Below are positions 46,583 to 57,074 of a DNA stretch of 64,000 bases, piece by piece. The notes under the pieces are model-generated. The model was not told the DNA's origin. It saw nothing but the letters and a program-made list of their open reading frames with translations, and searched no databases. The stretch's first letter is position 1, and the number at the start of each line of letters is the position of its first letter. Origin of the DNA: Onchidella celtica (lineage: Eukaryota > Mollusca > Gastropoda > Systellommatophora > Onchidiidae); contig OZ007581.1 of NCBI GenBank assembly GCA_963931925.1, positions 23,594,543-23,658,542 of the forward strand, in the 5' to 3' direction. The position numbers were made by a program, and so were the translations under genes.

Positions 46583-47170
46583 ATTCAGGGACAGAATGCA
46601 AGAGAAAGAGAAGTAAGACGAGAAAGAGAGAGATAAAGTGCCTTTCGTTGACAACAAATAAGAAACGAAACAACTCGGGAGGGAGGGAGAGGGGGGGGGG
46701 TTGACCCCCAGCATATGAAAAGCGTACATGGTAGAAGCGGGAGGAGGGAGGTGTAAGAAACTTATCTGCGTTTTTCAACTATTCTATACGATCATGAATT
46801 CAAATTTTGGTGTTTTTTTTACCCCCCCCCCCCCCCCAAAAAAAAGTCAAATACACGCTACTGAATTCGGTTGATGTAGGACCCATTTCTGGGGTCTTCT
46901 TCCTTTGTCTAGTTCATCCGTCGCCGGAGATATCGTCTTGTCCTCACACCTGCGCTGGATGGTCGTTATGGGAGGGTGGTGTTCTGTGATTACCGTAGGC
47001 GCCTTGATGAATTATGTCATCACCGTTGAGTCTAAAGCGCTGAAATAGTGTCTTGTTTCACTCACGCCAGCCAAAACAATAGTGATGCACTGATACACTC
47101 CTTCTGCCCCCCCCCCTCTCCTCCCCCTAATCCCTCCCCTGTCCCCATTGCAGTACTGTTGGGCATGCAA
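46583..47170. other. no gene seen; C-tract
   Basis: C-run of about 16 at 46822-46837 between T- and A-runs; another C-rich patch at 47107-47135. Confidence 0.5.
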
Positions 47171-47177
47171 TTGACGA

Positions 47178-47350
47178 AATAAATATAAAAACCACAGAAA
47201 GACTGTGGGGGCGCAGCAAGGCTATATGGAAAGTCAAAATCTGGCAAAAAGAAAAAGTTGTAGTAGCAAAGCCTCGTGTAAGAAATAATACCCAAACGAT
47301 ACAATGAAACGCAAACTAAAAGAGAAGACAGAAAATCGCCGATAATTCGG
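47178..47350 (+). repeat. dispersed repeat family A, best-preserved copy
   Basis: AAAACCACAGAAAGACTGTG, GCGCAGCAAGGCT, AAAGTCAAAATCTGGC, AAAAAGAAAAAGTTGTA, GCAAAGCCTCGTGTAAG and AAATAATACCCAAACGATAC. The last block is almost identical to the copy at 57775 (minus). Confidence 0.7.
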
Positions 47351-47384
47351 CAACTGCTGAGCATACAGAATTTGCAAAAATGCG

Positions 47385-47565
47385 TTGCATGCGCACTCGC
47401 AAAGATTGGCTGTAATCCAAAAAGAAGAAATTAAATGAAACTACGGAGAACAAAACACAATTATGACATTGGGACTTCCAACCAAAGACGTAATAAACTT
47501 TAAAATTTCTTAGGATATCAAGTTCATTGACGTCAAATGAAATTAACCAATCAGAGTTGATTTGA
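47385..47565 (+). repeat. dispersed repeat family D, copy 1
   Basis: GCACTCGCAAAGATTGGC, TCCAAAAAGAAGAA, GGACTTCCAACCAAAGA and TGACGTCAAATGAAATTAAC occur in this order, and again at 53113-53375. Confidence 0.6.
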
Positions 47566-47731
47566 AAAAGATTTTGCGTACGTGCCCCAGACGTAGGAGT
47601 TACTAAAAAGTTTCCTCTTCACAAACAAAAAAAAAACTCAAGGGTATATGGTTTCTGGGTGAAGACAGGAAAACTTCCGTGTTTCTCGTGATATTCATGC
47701 CAAGCTTATTCAACACGCTCATGATCTAAAC

Positions 47732-48509
47732 CAATGGTTCTCAAGGTGGGATGCATGTCCCACCGGTGGGGCTTGGCAATTTTTTGTTTTTTTGTTTTGG
47801 TGATTGATTTCAAAATGGGGTACAGGGATATTTCATGGACATCTTAATTTCATAATGTACTTTAACTTCACTCTATAGATCAACTGTTGTTTGTTTATGT
47901 CGTGTGGGTGGTTTCTTTGTTTAGCTCGGATTAAAACATCGAACTTACCAGAATGACGCACAACTCTGAACAGGTGAATAAAACTTGAAATAAGATTTCA
48001 GTTAAACTGCCTTTGTCTGTATACACACTAAAGGTTTCCTGACATGGGACAGAAACCAAAACAATAATACTGAAGTCATAACCCCTTCGCTGACCACCCG
48101 TACCCCCCTCCCATAATAGGGAACTTGTCTATGGCTCCAGTGTGAGTCTTCAGGAAAAGAGCCAGAAGAAGAAAAAAAAAGGAAGAACGAGATCAAGGCA
48201 GCCCATTAGGGAGCCCCTATGAGGGCTATGAGAAGAACTAAAGAAACAAGGAGAAAAACAACAAACAAATAAAGCTAACATGAAGAGTGAGGTGTAAATG
48301 CCAAGGGCAGCGATCCTCCCTAAATAAAGATCTACATGCAACAATACTGAACAGATAAAAACGTTTTGATCTTTTTCTATATTAGATTTATATACCAACT
48401 TTGTCTGATGATGGCAGGGCGAACTTTTTTGTTGTTGTTGTTTTTTTCTTTCTTTAGTTTTTGGAAAACTGGACTGGGGACTGTGGACAAGAAAGGTTGA
48501 GAAACACTG
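47732..48509. mobile_element. hAT-like non-autonomous transposon
   Basis: Left end CAATGGTTCTCAAGG and right end, in complement, CAGTGTTTCTCAACC match the hAT-type terminus (CAG-GGTTCTCAA). Flanks ATCTAAAC and ATTAAAAC are a 6/8 match, consistent with a decayed 8-bp target duplication. 778 bp, no transposase frame. A family C repeat lies inside. Confidence 0.6.
48205..48340 (+). repeat. dispersed repeat family C, copy 3
   Basis: GAGCCCCTATGAGGGCTATG, then GAGTGAGGTGTAAATGCC and GGGCAGCGATCCTCC before AATAAAGA. Nested in the hAT-like element. Confidence 0.6.
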
Positions 48510-49605
48510 ATTAAAACCCTCTCAACGCGTGATTTTCTTGTGAAAAATCTTTTATGTATCTCATGGTACCGTAGAATATGGAGCATTGAAGTGTCTGGGT
48601 TCAAGCGCAGCTACCGAAATATGAACCATACTTTTTTGAGCAGTCATTCTGACGTGAATCTTTCCACAGGCGAGTACAGTCTCTGTTAAAAGGTGTGATA
48701 AAATCTTAATGCATGGTAAGTGATTTGTTAACAAAGAGTTAATGTATGGTAAGTGATTCACTGCGGCTGCAGCTTCTCGGGCCCACACAGTGAAGTAGCA
48801 TGGGTTGCCAGCAGCGCCCGGGGGCAAGGCAAGTACCGCGCCCCCCTGACCCGTGGTCCGCTTGCACACCCTGAGTCCCTTCCACTGGTCCGGCATTCAA
48901 CCCTTTTTTACCCCCCCCCCCCCCAAGCACATGCATTCCAGTTTAAGAAAATGCTGATGTAATTAATGTAAAATGTATTTATTGCCGTTATACTCAATAA
49001 AAATTATCTAAAATCGCCTGGTTAAATTTGTGCAAATATTTCAGTAACAGTATTCAAATCTACATCAAAATCTCTCTCAACTGACAATATTGTTAGGTTA
49101 TTCGGTCTTTCTTGTCTTATTGTAAATCATCTGAATCGTTAAGATTTACCCAAGTTTTGAGATAAGCCTTTCTCAACTGGCAGTTGAAACAGTGATGGTT
49201 TTGAAATTTCGCGCCCCTAAGAATTTTGCGCAGAGGGCAACTGCCCCTTTGGCCCCCGCACACGATACGACACTGGCCCCAACCAAGATGAGGTTCTCTG
49301 GTCTACAATGTTGAGGAAAAGAACAATATTATGATTATCCTGCCAATCTAAGTTAAAACCATATTTAAAGATTATCTTATTAAATGAAATGTACTACATC
49401 TTTCTGTCTGGGTGATAAAGGTTGTGCGACTATTTGTTTGTTTTGGTCCCCACAAAATGGAAAATGAACAAAGAATAAAAAGGAACCCAAGGAGAATTTT
49501 ATTCTTTAATGTCGTATCTACTATAGTTGTTGTTTTCTCTCCCGTTTTTTACAGCCTTATCCTGAACGCGTCAATGATTCAGTTCTCCACTCGTGCATTC
49601 CAAGC
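48510..49605. other. no gene seen; C-tract
   Basis: A 13-bp word AATG(C/T)ATGGTAAGTG occurs twice (about 48711 and 48741). C-run at 48911-48924. Confidence 0.45.
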
Positions 49606-49611
49606 GTTTGT

Positions 49612-49668
49612 TTGTGTGTGTGTGCGTGTATGTGTGTGTGTGTGTGTGCGTGCGTGCCTGCCTGCCTC
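49612..49668 (+). repeat. (GT)n microsatellite
   Basis: GT repeats with GCGT interruptions. Confidence 0.9.
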
Positions 49669-49789
49669 GCTTTGACCATTTCAACATCAGATTTCTAAGT
49701 TACGCCACTTTTAGACGCGGAAATTTTTGCTTTAGATATTAGAGGGGCGGGTGATGGGACAGACCTGGGTGTGGGAGGAGGGGAGAAGA

Positions 49790-50318
49790 GAGACAGACAC
49801 AGAGAGAGAGAAAGAAGAGAGAGAGAAAGAAGAGAGAGAGACACAGAGAGAGAGAAAGAAGAGAGAGAGACACAGAGAGAGAGACACAGAGAGAGAGAAA
49901 GAAGAGAGAGAGAAAGAAGAGAGAGAGACACAGAGAGAGAGAAAGAAGAGAGAGAGAAAGAAGAGAGAGAGAGACACAGAGAGAGAGAAAGAAGAGAGAG
50001 AGACACAGAGAGAGAGAAAGAAGAGAGAGAGAGACACAGAGAGAGAGAAAGAAGAGAGAGAGAAAGAAGAGAGAGAGACACAGAGAGAGAGAAAGAAGAG
50101 AGAGAGAAAGAAGAGAGAGAGGCACAGAGAGAGAGAAAGAAGAGAGAGAGACACAGAGAGAGAGAAAGAAGAGAGAGAGACACAGAGAGAGAGAAAGAAG
50201 AGAGAGAGAGACACAGAGAGAGAGAAAGAAGAGAGAGAGACACAGAGAGAGAGAAAGAAGAGAGAGAGAAAGAAGAGAGAGAGAGACACAGAGAGAGACA
50301 GAGAGACAGAGAAACTGA
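49790..50318 (+). repeat. GA-rich minisatellite
   Basis: Blocks of GAGAGAGAAAGAAGA and GAGAGAGACACA alternate irregularly with a basic spacing of about 14-28 bp over 530 bp. Multiple overlapping frames of about 180-226 residues on both strands are produced by the purine repeat and are not genes. Confidence 0.93.
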
Positions 50319-50471
50319 GTGAGATGAAGCTGATTCCGTACAAGTCTAACATTCATTCTCGGACAAGAATTTTATTCAAAAATGATGTGAGACAGCAGGA
50401 CGATATGAGGTCACCGGAAAAACAAATATAGGGAGGGGTGGGGGGTAGAGAAATGAACAGAAAGGAAGAGG

Positions 50472-51017
50472 GAAATGGCATGGCGATAACGCTGAGAGAA
50501 ATGGCATGGCGATAACGCTGAGAGAAATGGCCTGGCGATAACGCTGAGAGAAATGGCCTGGCGATAACGCTGAGAGAAATGGCCTGGCGATAACGCTGAG
50601 AGAAATGGCATGGCGATAACGCTGAGAGAAATGGCCTGGCGATAACGCTGAGAGAAATGGCATGGCGATAACGCTGAGAGAAATGGCATGGCGATAACGC
50701 TGAGAGAAATGGCATGGCGATAACGCTGAGAGAAATGGCCTGGCGATAACGCTGAGAGAAATGGCCTGGCGATAACGCTGAGAGAAATGGCATGGCGATA
50801 ACGCTGAGAGAAATGGCCTGGCGATAACGCTGAGAGAAATGGCCTGGCGATAACGCTGAGAGAAATGGCATGGCGATAACGCTGAGAGAAATGGCATGGC
50901 GATAACGCTGAGAGAAATGGCATGGCGATAACGCTGAGAGAAATGGCCTGGCGATAACGCTGAGAGAAATGGCCTGGCGATAACGCTGAGAGAAATGGCA
51001 TGGCGATAACGCTGAGG
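50472..51017 (+). repeat. 26-bp minisatellite, 21 copies, one variable base
   Basis: Unit GAAATGGCATGGCGATAACG plus CTGAGA, 21 consecutive copies. I see no differences except one position that is A (GCATGG) or C (GCCTGG). Minus-strand frames of 172-209 residues arise because the unit has no stop in any phase. The near-perfect identity indicates recent expansion or ongoing homogenisation. Confidence 0.97.
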
Positions 51018-51620
51018 GTTCTTTTTTTCTCTGAGATCATTTTCTTCCTTTCTTCCCCAAATCTGCGGAACGGTCAGAAACCAAGATGGTCTTTATGTGG
51101 TGCATGATACTCGGCAAAAGGGCGGCTGAGATTTAAAATGGAGCTCAGCCAATGTGGTTATTACTTTACGGACACGGGGTGTGTGTGTGTGTGTGTCTGT
51201 CTGTTCCTTGAATCCACACCATCTTGGCAACTTGAGAAAATCTCATAACGTCAGTACGGACCTGGCACTAGTCTCATTTTTCAACAGTTGTATTCAACAT
51301 TTCTCTCCGCTTTTAATCCTCCAAATCGCCCCCATATTACCAGCACTTGACCTTTGCCCGTATTAATAATCTCGTTACCGACTTCACAGATGTTCTTCGG
51401 CCAATTACTCCGATCAACGAAATAGTGCGTAAAGTTCCACAATGCACCGCGCGCGACTCGGCGTCCGCCACGTGACCTTTAATTAAATTGTAGTTACTTC
51501 CCTTGACCCGAGGTTATTCAATACGATCACAAAGGGCCCCGGAGACTCAAGGGTTTTTCTAGAGGCGTGGGGCTTCCTAAGGGCCCGGTTTTCATCTTTC
51601 TGTCACAAATGATGCGGTAG
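51018..51620. other. no gene seen
   Basis: Anonymous DNA with a GT tract at 51178-51200. Confidence 0.5.
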
Positions 51621-51625
51621 ATTGG

Positions 51626-52190
51626 ACGGGAATAAAACTAGGAATGATTGCAGATGTGCAGTGGACACACCTTGGTTTAGCTGGGGACTATGGAGACTTG
51701 TCACGAGAGTATGTGACACATGCCTTCCTCCAGTTCTGGGCAGAGATATCTTAGACTAACTTTGTGTAAGAAATATCTGGTTCTGGGTAATACTGGTTTA
51801 TATGAGTAAACCTAGACAGCCCAGTGATAAGACAGTAACCAAACCAGGAATGTTTGCAAATGTACAGTGGGCACACTCTTTGGTGTAGCGCGGACTATGG
51901 AAACATGTCACGAACGTACATGACACATGCCTTCCATGAGTTCTGAGTAAGACTGGTTTACATGAGTAAACCTTGTGGTAGGACGGGAATGAAATTAGGA
52001 ATGATTGCAGCTGTGCATGGAATACACGATGGAATTTGTCATCAGAGTATTGTGAAGCAAGCCTTCTGGCAGCTCTGAGTAACACTAGTTTATATGAGTA
52101 AACTAGACAACCCCGTGATATGACGGGAATGAAACTGCGTGTGCATTGGACACACCCTGGTTTAGGGCACACAATGGAGACTTGCCACTA
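51626..52190 (+). repeat. degenerate tandem array, unit about 145-205 bp
   Basis: Four units begin with GACGGGAATAAAACTAGGAA-like words at about 51626, 51832, 51979 and 52123. Each contains AATGATTGCAG, a GACACACC or GGCACAC word, and most contain TTTATATGAGTAAAC. A partial fifth piece (AGAGTATGTGACACATACC) is near 52539. No coding pattern. Confidence 0.75.
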
Positions 52191-52194
52191 TATT

Positions 52195-52372
52195 GTAAAA
52201 AAAAGAAAAAGAAAAAGAAAATCTGTGGAGTTGCAGCTAGGCTTGAGGCAACGTCAAAATGTGGCAAAAAGGAAAAGTTGTATGTTGCAAAGCGTCGTGG
52301 AAGAAGTATTACTGAAAGGATGCAATAAAATGCAAAGGGAAAGGCAAGAAAACACAAGCGTCGGTATATAAA
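52195..52372 (+). repeat. dispersed repeat family A copy
   Basis: TCTGTGGAGTTGCAGC, AGGCTTGAGGCAACGTC, AAAATGTGGCAAAAAGG, AAAAGTTGTATGTTGCAAAG and a GCAATAAAATGCAAAGG tail. Confidence 0.7.
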
Positions 52373-53105
52373 TCTTCTACTGGGGGAAAAAAAACAGGAT
52401 AGAAAATTAAATGAATAAAACAAATCAAACAAATATCGTAGAGCTTTAACACATGCGGGTACTTAGCGTCTGCCAGTCCCAAAACTTGGATTCTCGGAGA
52501 GCAGCACGTCCGCCCGCGTATGGTGACCCGAAGTCACTAGAGTATGTGACACATACCTTCTGGTATCTAGCAGTGCTGAATAACACGCATAGGTGGGAGT
52601 TGGAAAATCTTCGTAGGGCTGAAAGTGGACAGGCCTGGATCTGGTTGTAAACTTGCATATTTCGTATTTTTATGTAAACATGATGATAAATGAATATGCA
52701 CAGGCTTTATAGGGCTGAGATCAGTGCTGCAGAGGGCAATTCCCAGTTAAGGATTATAAAATTAACTTATTAATCCAAAAGAAAACAATCACTATGTACA
52801 TGGCAAAACGACAGCAGCTGCAGTAGTAAAAGTGGACATTACGCATGCAATAAACATTATTTTCGTAATAGGATAATGAGTTAGCAACACCGACATTATC
52901 AAGACGGGCGTTAATGATATAATTAACATGTTTTCGTGGCAGAATAATTGGTTTATTTCACTTGCGTCACCCAAAAATATTGATGTTGACCGTACAGCAT
53001 CTTCCCCTGCCCCCCCCTTCCCCTTGTGCATGGCTGCTGAGCATTCTCACTTACTTGTTTTTGCTTTGTTGTTTTTTTTTATTTGGGGGGGGGGGGCACA
53101 GAGGC
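52373..53105. other. no gene seen; G-tract
   Basis: Anonymous DNA; T-run then G-run at 53072-53095. Confidence 0.5.
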
Positions 53106-53112
53106 TGAGCAC

Positions 53113-53375
53113 GTGCACTCGCAAAGATTAGCCATGGTCCAAAAAGAAGAATTGAAACTCTCAGGGCCCAAGTTATATAAAGTGTAGATCTCTCAAAGAA
53201 CCAGAGTGTAGCTGTCTCAAAGCAGAACCACATTGGAACTCTCTCAAAGCAGAACGATATTGAAACTCTACCATATTGCCTGGGAACTTCCAACGAAAGA
53301 GGGCATAAAATTCAAAATTTCATGTGAACACAAACTTTGTGATGTCAAATCAAACAAACCAATAGGAAACAAATC
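53113..53375 (+). repeat. dispersed repeat family D, copy 2
   Basis: GCACTCGCAAAGATTAGCC, TCCAAAAAGAAGAATTGAAA, GGGAACTTCCAACGAAAGA and TGATGTCAAATCAAACAAAC in the same order as 47385-47565, with an inserted series of TCTCAAAG(C/A) short repeats (53187-53265). Confidence 0.6.
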
Positions 53376-54430
53376 TTATGTTAATCATTCCTTTTTTTTT
53401 TTAAAGTTTATTTTGGTCTGTATAGGACAAAGGACTGCCACTGGGTGAAAGTAAAACTTGGGTGGGCGCATCCGACACTTTATTTGAATTAGCTTTTTCT
53501 TATTCTTTCGTTGGTTCAAAGTATGAGTTTCTGTTTAAGAGACCCGTGTGTAATCATTTATTGTACAACAATAAAATGAGTCATTTAGTGTGGGTTGATG
53601 AGTATAGGAAAATTACGCAGCTCCACTTTACTGGGGAAAAAGGAGAAGGGGAGGGGCTGGGGGCGGGGGGGGGCGTGCTGACTTTCCTTTGTAACGTGAT
53701 ACATGTACTAATTAATATTATCGGGTAATTTATTAATGCCAGTTATGATCGGAATGAGTCATTAGCCAGTTTGAGAGTCACTGCACTGCACCAGCAGAGA
53801 CGACATACAAAACCTCATTCCTTTGACAAAAGACTGGTATATTAACTTAGTGCGTTTACAGAAAGGTGAGTACATTCAGTTTTCTCTCATCACAATAGTA
53901 TGGTTATCACCGTGTAAAGTCAGATCTATATCTAAGCAGTATGCCCTGAATACCAGTATCTGTATGAAAGAAAAACAAAAGAGGAGAAAATAATGATTCA
54001 CTGTTATATTTCCTGCAATAGAATAAAATGTCTTGGATTATGTAGAGAGATGGCCTAAAGTGTAGCTTGTTTGTTGTTTGTTGTTGTTGTCGTTGTTGTT
54101 TTGCTGTCAAGTAAAGCTCTTTCCCATTTATGGCGCCATTGAGCTATCCATAAATCGACGGTGCTTGGCAGAAAATTCGATGTTTAAAAATTTTAGTTGG
54201 AAATCCACAGACTCATAATATTTCGCTTTTTGTCTAATAAATTTTTGAGAACATTTATTTATCTACAAACTGGATCTAAAAACCCTGAGCATATTTATTC
54301 CGTTTATTTTCATCTTCGAACATTATTTTCATAATTGAGCGTTTAGCTTTTTTATTTTTTTTTAAAGGTGACAATCTTTCTACCGACTTACCAAATCATA
54401 ATAGAATTATTATAATGGTCTTTACTGACG
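53376..54430. other. no gene seen
   Basis: Anonymous AT-rich DNA; G-run at 53665-53675. Confidence 0.45.
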
Positions 54431-54463
54431 AATAAGAGTGTGCAACAATAGGCCCGTTGCGAA

Positions 54464-54515
54464 TGACGTCACAAAGTAGTTTTGTTTTGTACTTCCGACA
54501 CCTAAAATGGCAGGT
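54464..54515 (+). promoter_or_regulatory. TATA-less promoter-like block (CRE, ETS, YY1-like)
   Basis: Within about 50 bp are a full CRE (TGACGTCA, 54464-54471), an ETS-type ACTTCCG (54491-54497) and a YY1-like AAAATGGC (54504-54511). This combination is typical of TATA-less animal promoters and lies just upstream of the ATG at 54550. Function is inferred from motifs and position. Confidence 0.45.
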
Positions 54516-54549
54516 GGATCAGCTGACGAGATATGTCTAAGCGGTTAAA

Positions 54550-54837
54550 ATGCCTGCTGGTTGCATTGCAGTTGACTGTTATGACAGGGGTGGAAAGGAT
54601 GGATCCAAGCTGGTCAGATTCCCTACCATCCGTGTAAACAAGGGAAAGGAAGTGAAGGGAACTGACCGAACGTCTCCCATGTGCGTGAACACACGTGTCA
54701 TTGTTTACTGTAGTGAACTTTTTTTTAGCTCGCCACCGATTGGTTCGCGACGCCTGAAGTGCTCGCAGTGCAAATCAGCTAACGAGTCAAAGTCAGTGCT
54801 ACCATCGCCATGGTTATGCGTCGGTCCCGACAACTAA
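54550..54837 (+). CDS. THAP-domain-like first exon (partial)
   Basis: The frame begins MPAGCIAVDCYDRGGKDGSK and continues with LVRFPTIRVNKGKE. Met-Pro-x-x-Cys-x4-Cys, a basic loop and then hydrophobic-Arg-Phe-Pro is the expected start of a THAP zinc finger (C2CH, sequence-specific DNA binding). The remaining ligands (Cys-x2-His), the Trp and the AVPTIF box are absent downstream in frame, so the true exon probably ends within about 54630-54660 (for example at GAA|GTGAAG), and the rest of the frame to 54837 is likely intronic. A later THAP exon was not found in the window. It could be a host THAP gene, a THAP-bearing transposon, or a retained first exon of a dead one. Confidence 0.45.
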   Translation: MPAGCIAVDCYDRGGKDGSKLVRFPTIRVNKGKEVKGTDRTSPMCVNTRVIVYCSELFFSSPPIGSRRLKCSQCKSANESKSVLPSPWLCVGPDN

Positions 54838-54844
54838 AATGGCC

Positions 54845-55160
54845 GTTATCCACAATGGGCCTATACGCAATCTCACGACTATTCATCGAGTCTGAGTTTG
54901 AGTTTGGGTTTAAAAGAGGTACAGTGTGAGCTCGTTCATGGATATTCTTAGAAATACTTGTATAGCATCGATATGATAAATAGGTTTATATGTTTCTAGC
55001 TACGAGGCCAGTTAAGCCCAGCGATGTAAGATTATATTCCTTTGTGGTTGATTGGTGCAGCGAAGTATTGTAGACAACATCATTCAGTTTATAATTTTCG
55101 TGAATTCGGTGTAATATAGAACCTGGCTAGGCATAGTTCTGAGAAATATAAACTAATTCC
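54845..55160. other. no gene seen
   Basis: Anonymous DNA. A further YY1-like AAAATGGCCG precedes it at 54836-54845. Confidence 0.45.
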
Positions 55161-55164
55161 TCTT

Positions 55165-55299
55165 GTGTGTGTGTGTTATGTATGTGTGTCCTCTCTCTCT
55201 TCTTTCTCTCTCTCTCTCTCCCTTCTTCATAACACTAAGTACTCTCACATTTCAACCCATCAATCACTGGTGATATTCACCTCTGTCTCTCTTTCTCTT

Positions 55300-55335
<36 letters not shown>

Positions 55336-55392
55336 CTCTCCCTTTCATCACACCTGCACTCTCGCATTTCTACCCATCAATCATTGGTGATA
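55165..55392 (+). repeat. tandem duplication of CT tract plus unique segment
   Basis: Two units, each a CT tract followed by ACTCTCACATTTCAACCCAT / ACTCTCGCATTTCTACCCAT and CAATCA(C/T)TGGTGATAT. Confidence 0.75.
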
Positions 55393-55965
55393 TAATCAAT
55401 GGGCTATGTTGACAGTAGCCAGGTGAAAGTGACATGCCGTTCTTACAGGACAAAAGAGTCTTATATCAATTTATGCATGTGTTACCTTCTTCTTCTTTAA
55501 GCCTCTTGATTCCTTGAGGAACATAGGGCCGCAGCAAAACCCCTCCAACGCACGCGGTACTGGCAGGTCCTCCTTTATAGTTATGTCATAGTGCAGCGAT
55601 ATACTTGTCTAACTATGCCACAACAGTTGCTGTCTTCTAGGGTGAACTGTACTGTAAGGATCTTCTACATAATATATAAAATTATCACTTAGCCTCAAAA
55701 TATACACACTGTACAACCCAAACTTGCCAGAAAAGCATAGTGCTGTATTGAGACAAATCAATTATTTCTGGACACAGTTAACGCAGTGCTTCATGTCGTC
55801 AATCGACCATAGGAAACTTGATAAAACTAACATCAAAATAATCTGTCTTTACGGGACCGAATTCTAATTACAAAGCAAATAGAGAAAAAAATTGATTGTG
55901 TTCACTGCTCAGCTATAGCTTTGTATGTGAAATACTGCGGTTCCCTGACAAGAGCTTCGAAAGGC
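55393..55965. other. no gene seen
   Basis: Anonymous DNA. Confidence 0.5.
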
Positions 55966-55967
55966 CA

Positions 55968-56427
55968 GTTTTATCTGTATTTGTATTTGTGTACTACTTT
56001 AATCCCATTTAGGAAATTTGCTTTTGTGTCACTGCACCCATTTACAACTGGAGCAGGCACGTCATCGCCACAGTGCAGCACCGGGCGGCGTTTTCTTTTT
56101 TTCGGGGGGTGGTTGAGGGGGGAGAGGGTGGAGTTGTAGGGATGAATTTTATTTGATTTTGCCCGGGCAGCCGCCTGTTCGGCCTGCTCTTTTCGATTTC
56201 CAACTGCCAAGGTATCTTTAACGTGTTCAACGTGCACACGGGCCCTTCGAATTTTTTCGTCCTTATCCGAGAGGTCTAGGTACTCGATCCTACCCCCCTA
56301 ATAGGATGAGGGACACAAAAATGTGAGAAAAATCCCCAACTTCCAACATGCCTGCACCGGCCGGGTTTTGAACCCGGTACCCTTGGCATGAGAGGCGAGC
56401 ACCTTGCCTCCAGACCACCTTGTCCCC
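55968..56427 (-). mobile_element. tRNA-derived SINE (S4), full length
   Basis: Minus strand order: head GGGACAAGGTGGTCTGGAGG, B-box GGTTCAAAACC, TGCAGGCATGTTGG, GGGCCCGTGTGCACG, CCTTGGCAGTTGGAAATCG, CCCGGGCAAAATC, a variable C-rich/GA-rich spacer, then TGCCTGCTCCAGTTGTAAA, GGGATTAAAG and (AAATAC)n. It is the least interrupted copy in the window and defines the family layout. Confidence 0.85.
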
Positions 56428-56429
56428 CA

Positions 56430-57070
56430 GGGAGATACTAAGGGATGACTGGCGATATGATGAAAATTATTGCAAAAATAATGTTTGTGGTCATTACTGT
56501 GGCGCTGTTTTTATTGTCGTTGTTGTCGGCGGAATCAATATCTATTTTCTCGGAAACTCTAATTCACATTTTGTTCGAAACTTCTTGAGGGCTCGTCATA
56601 TTTCACACTAAATCTTTAGGAATTGATTTTTTAATTATTTTTTTTTTTGTTACACTCTAGCTTGATTTTGAGTTTGCCTCTGTGCGGTTTCTAAGCACAA
56701 AAATTTTACCAAATTATCGAAAAAAGAACAAAACAAAACAAAAATCTACAGTTATAAACTACAAAATGATCATGCTGTAAGATAAAATAAAGTGAATTTC
56801 TGTACGAATTTTCTTTTATATAATACATGTACGATGGTAAAACATGCAGAGTGTTGTGGTGTTGTGTAGCACAGTTGTCTTTAGAGTAAAATTATAACTC
56901 AGACTGCCGCTGTCGTTATAGTTATTGGTATGGTTGTTGTTGTTGTTTTGTTGCTGTTCTTGTTAGTGCTGTTTGTTGCCCCTGCTGTTATGTTTTCTAA
57001 TGTTCATTGTGGAGATAGATAACAAATGCTTATCCAGGTTAGATAACATGTTGATGCAATATTGGTTGTG
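56430..57070. other. no gene seen
   Basis: Anonymous AT-rich DNA with a short (GTT)n at 56932-56955. It may belong to the 5' intron of the secreted-peptide gene downstream. Confidence 0.4.
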
Positions 57071-57074
57071 CCTG

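Noticed and set aside
49695-50431. Several 180-226 residue Arg/Glu or Ser/Leu-rich frames on both strands
   Set aside because: Purine minisatellite artefacts.
50472-51017. CRISPR-like regular array
   Set aside because: Units are head-to-tail with no unique spacers, in a eukaryotic context; it is a minisatellite.
50353-51040. Three overlapping 170-209 residue frames with 26-residue periodicity
   Set aside because: All three phases of a stop-free 26-bp repeat are open, so this is not evidence of a gene.
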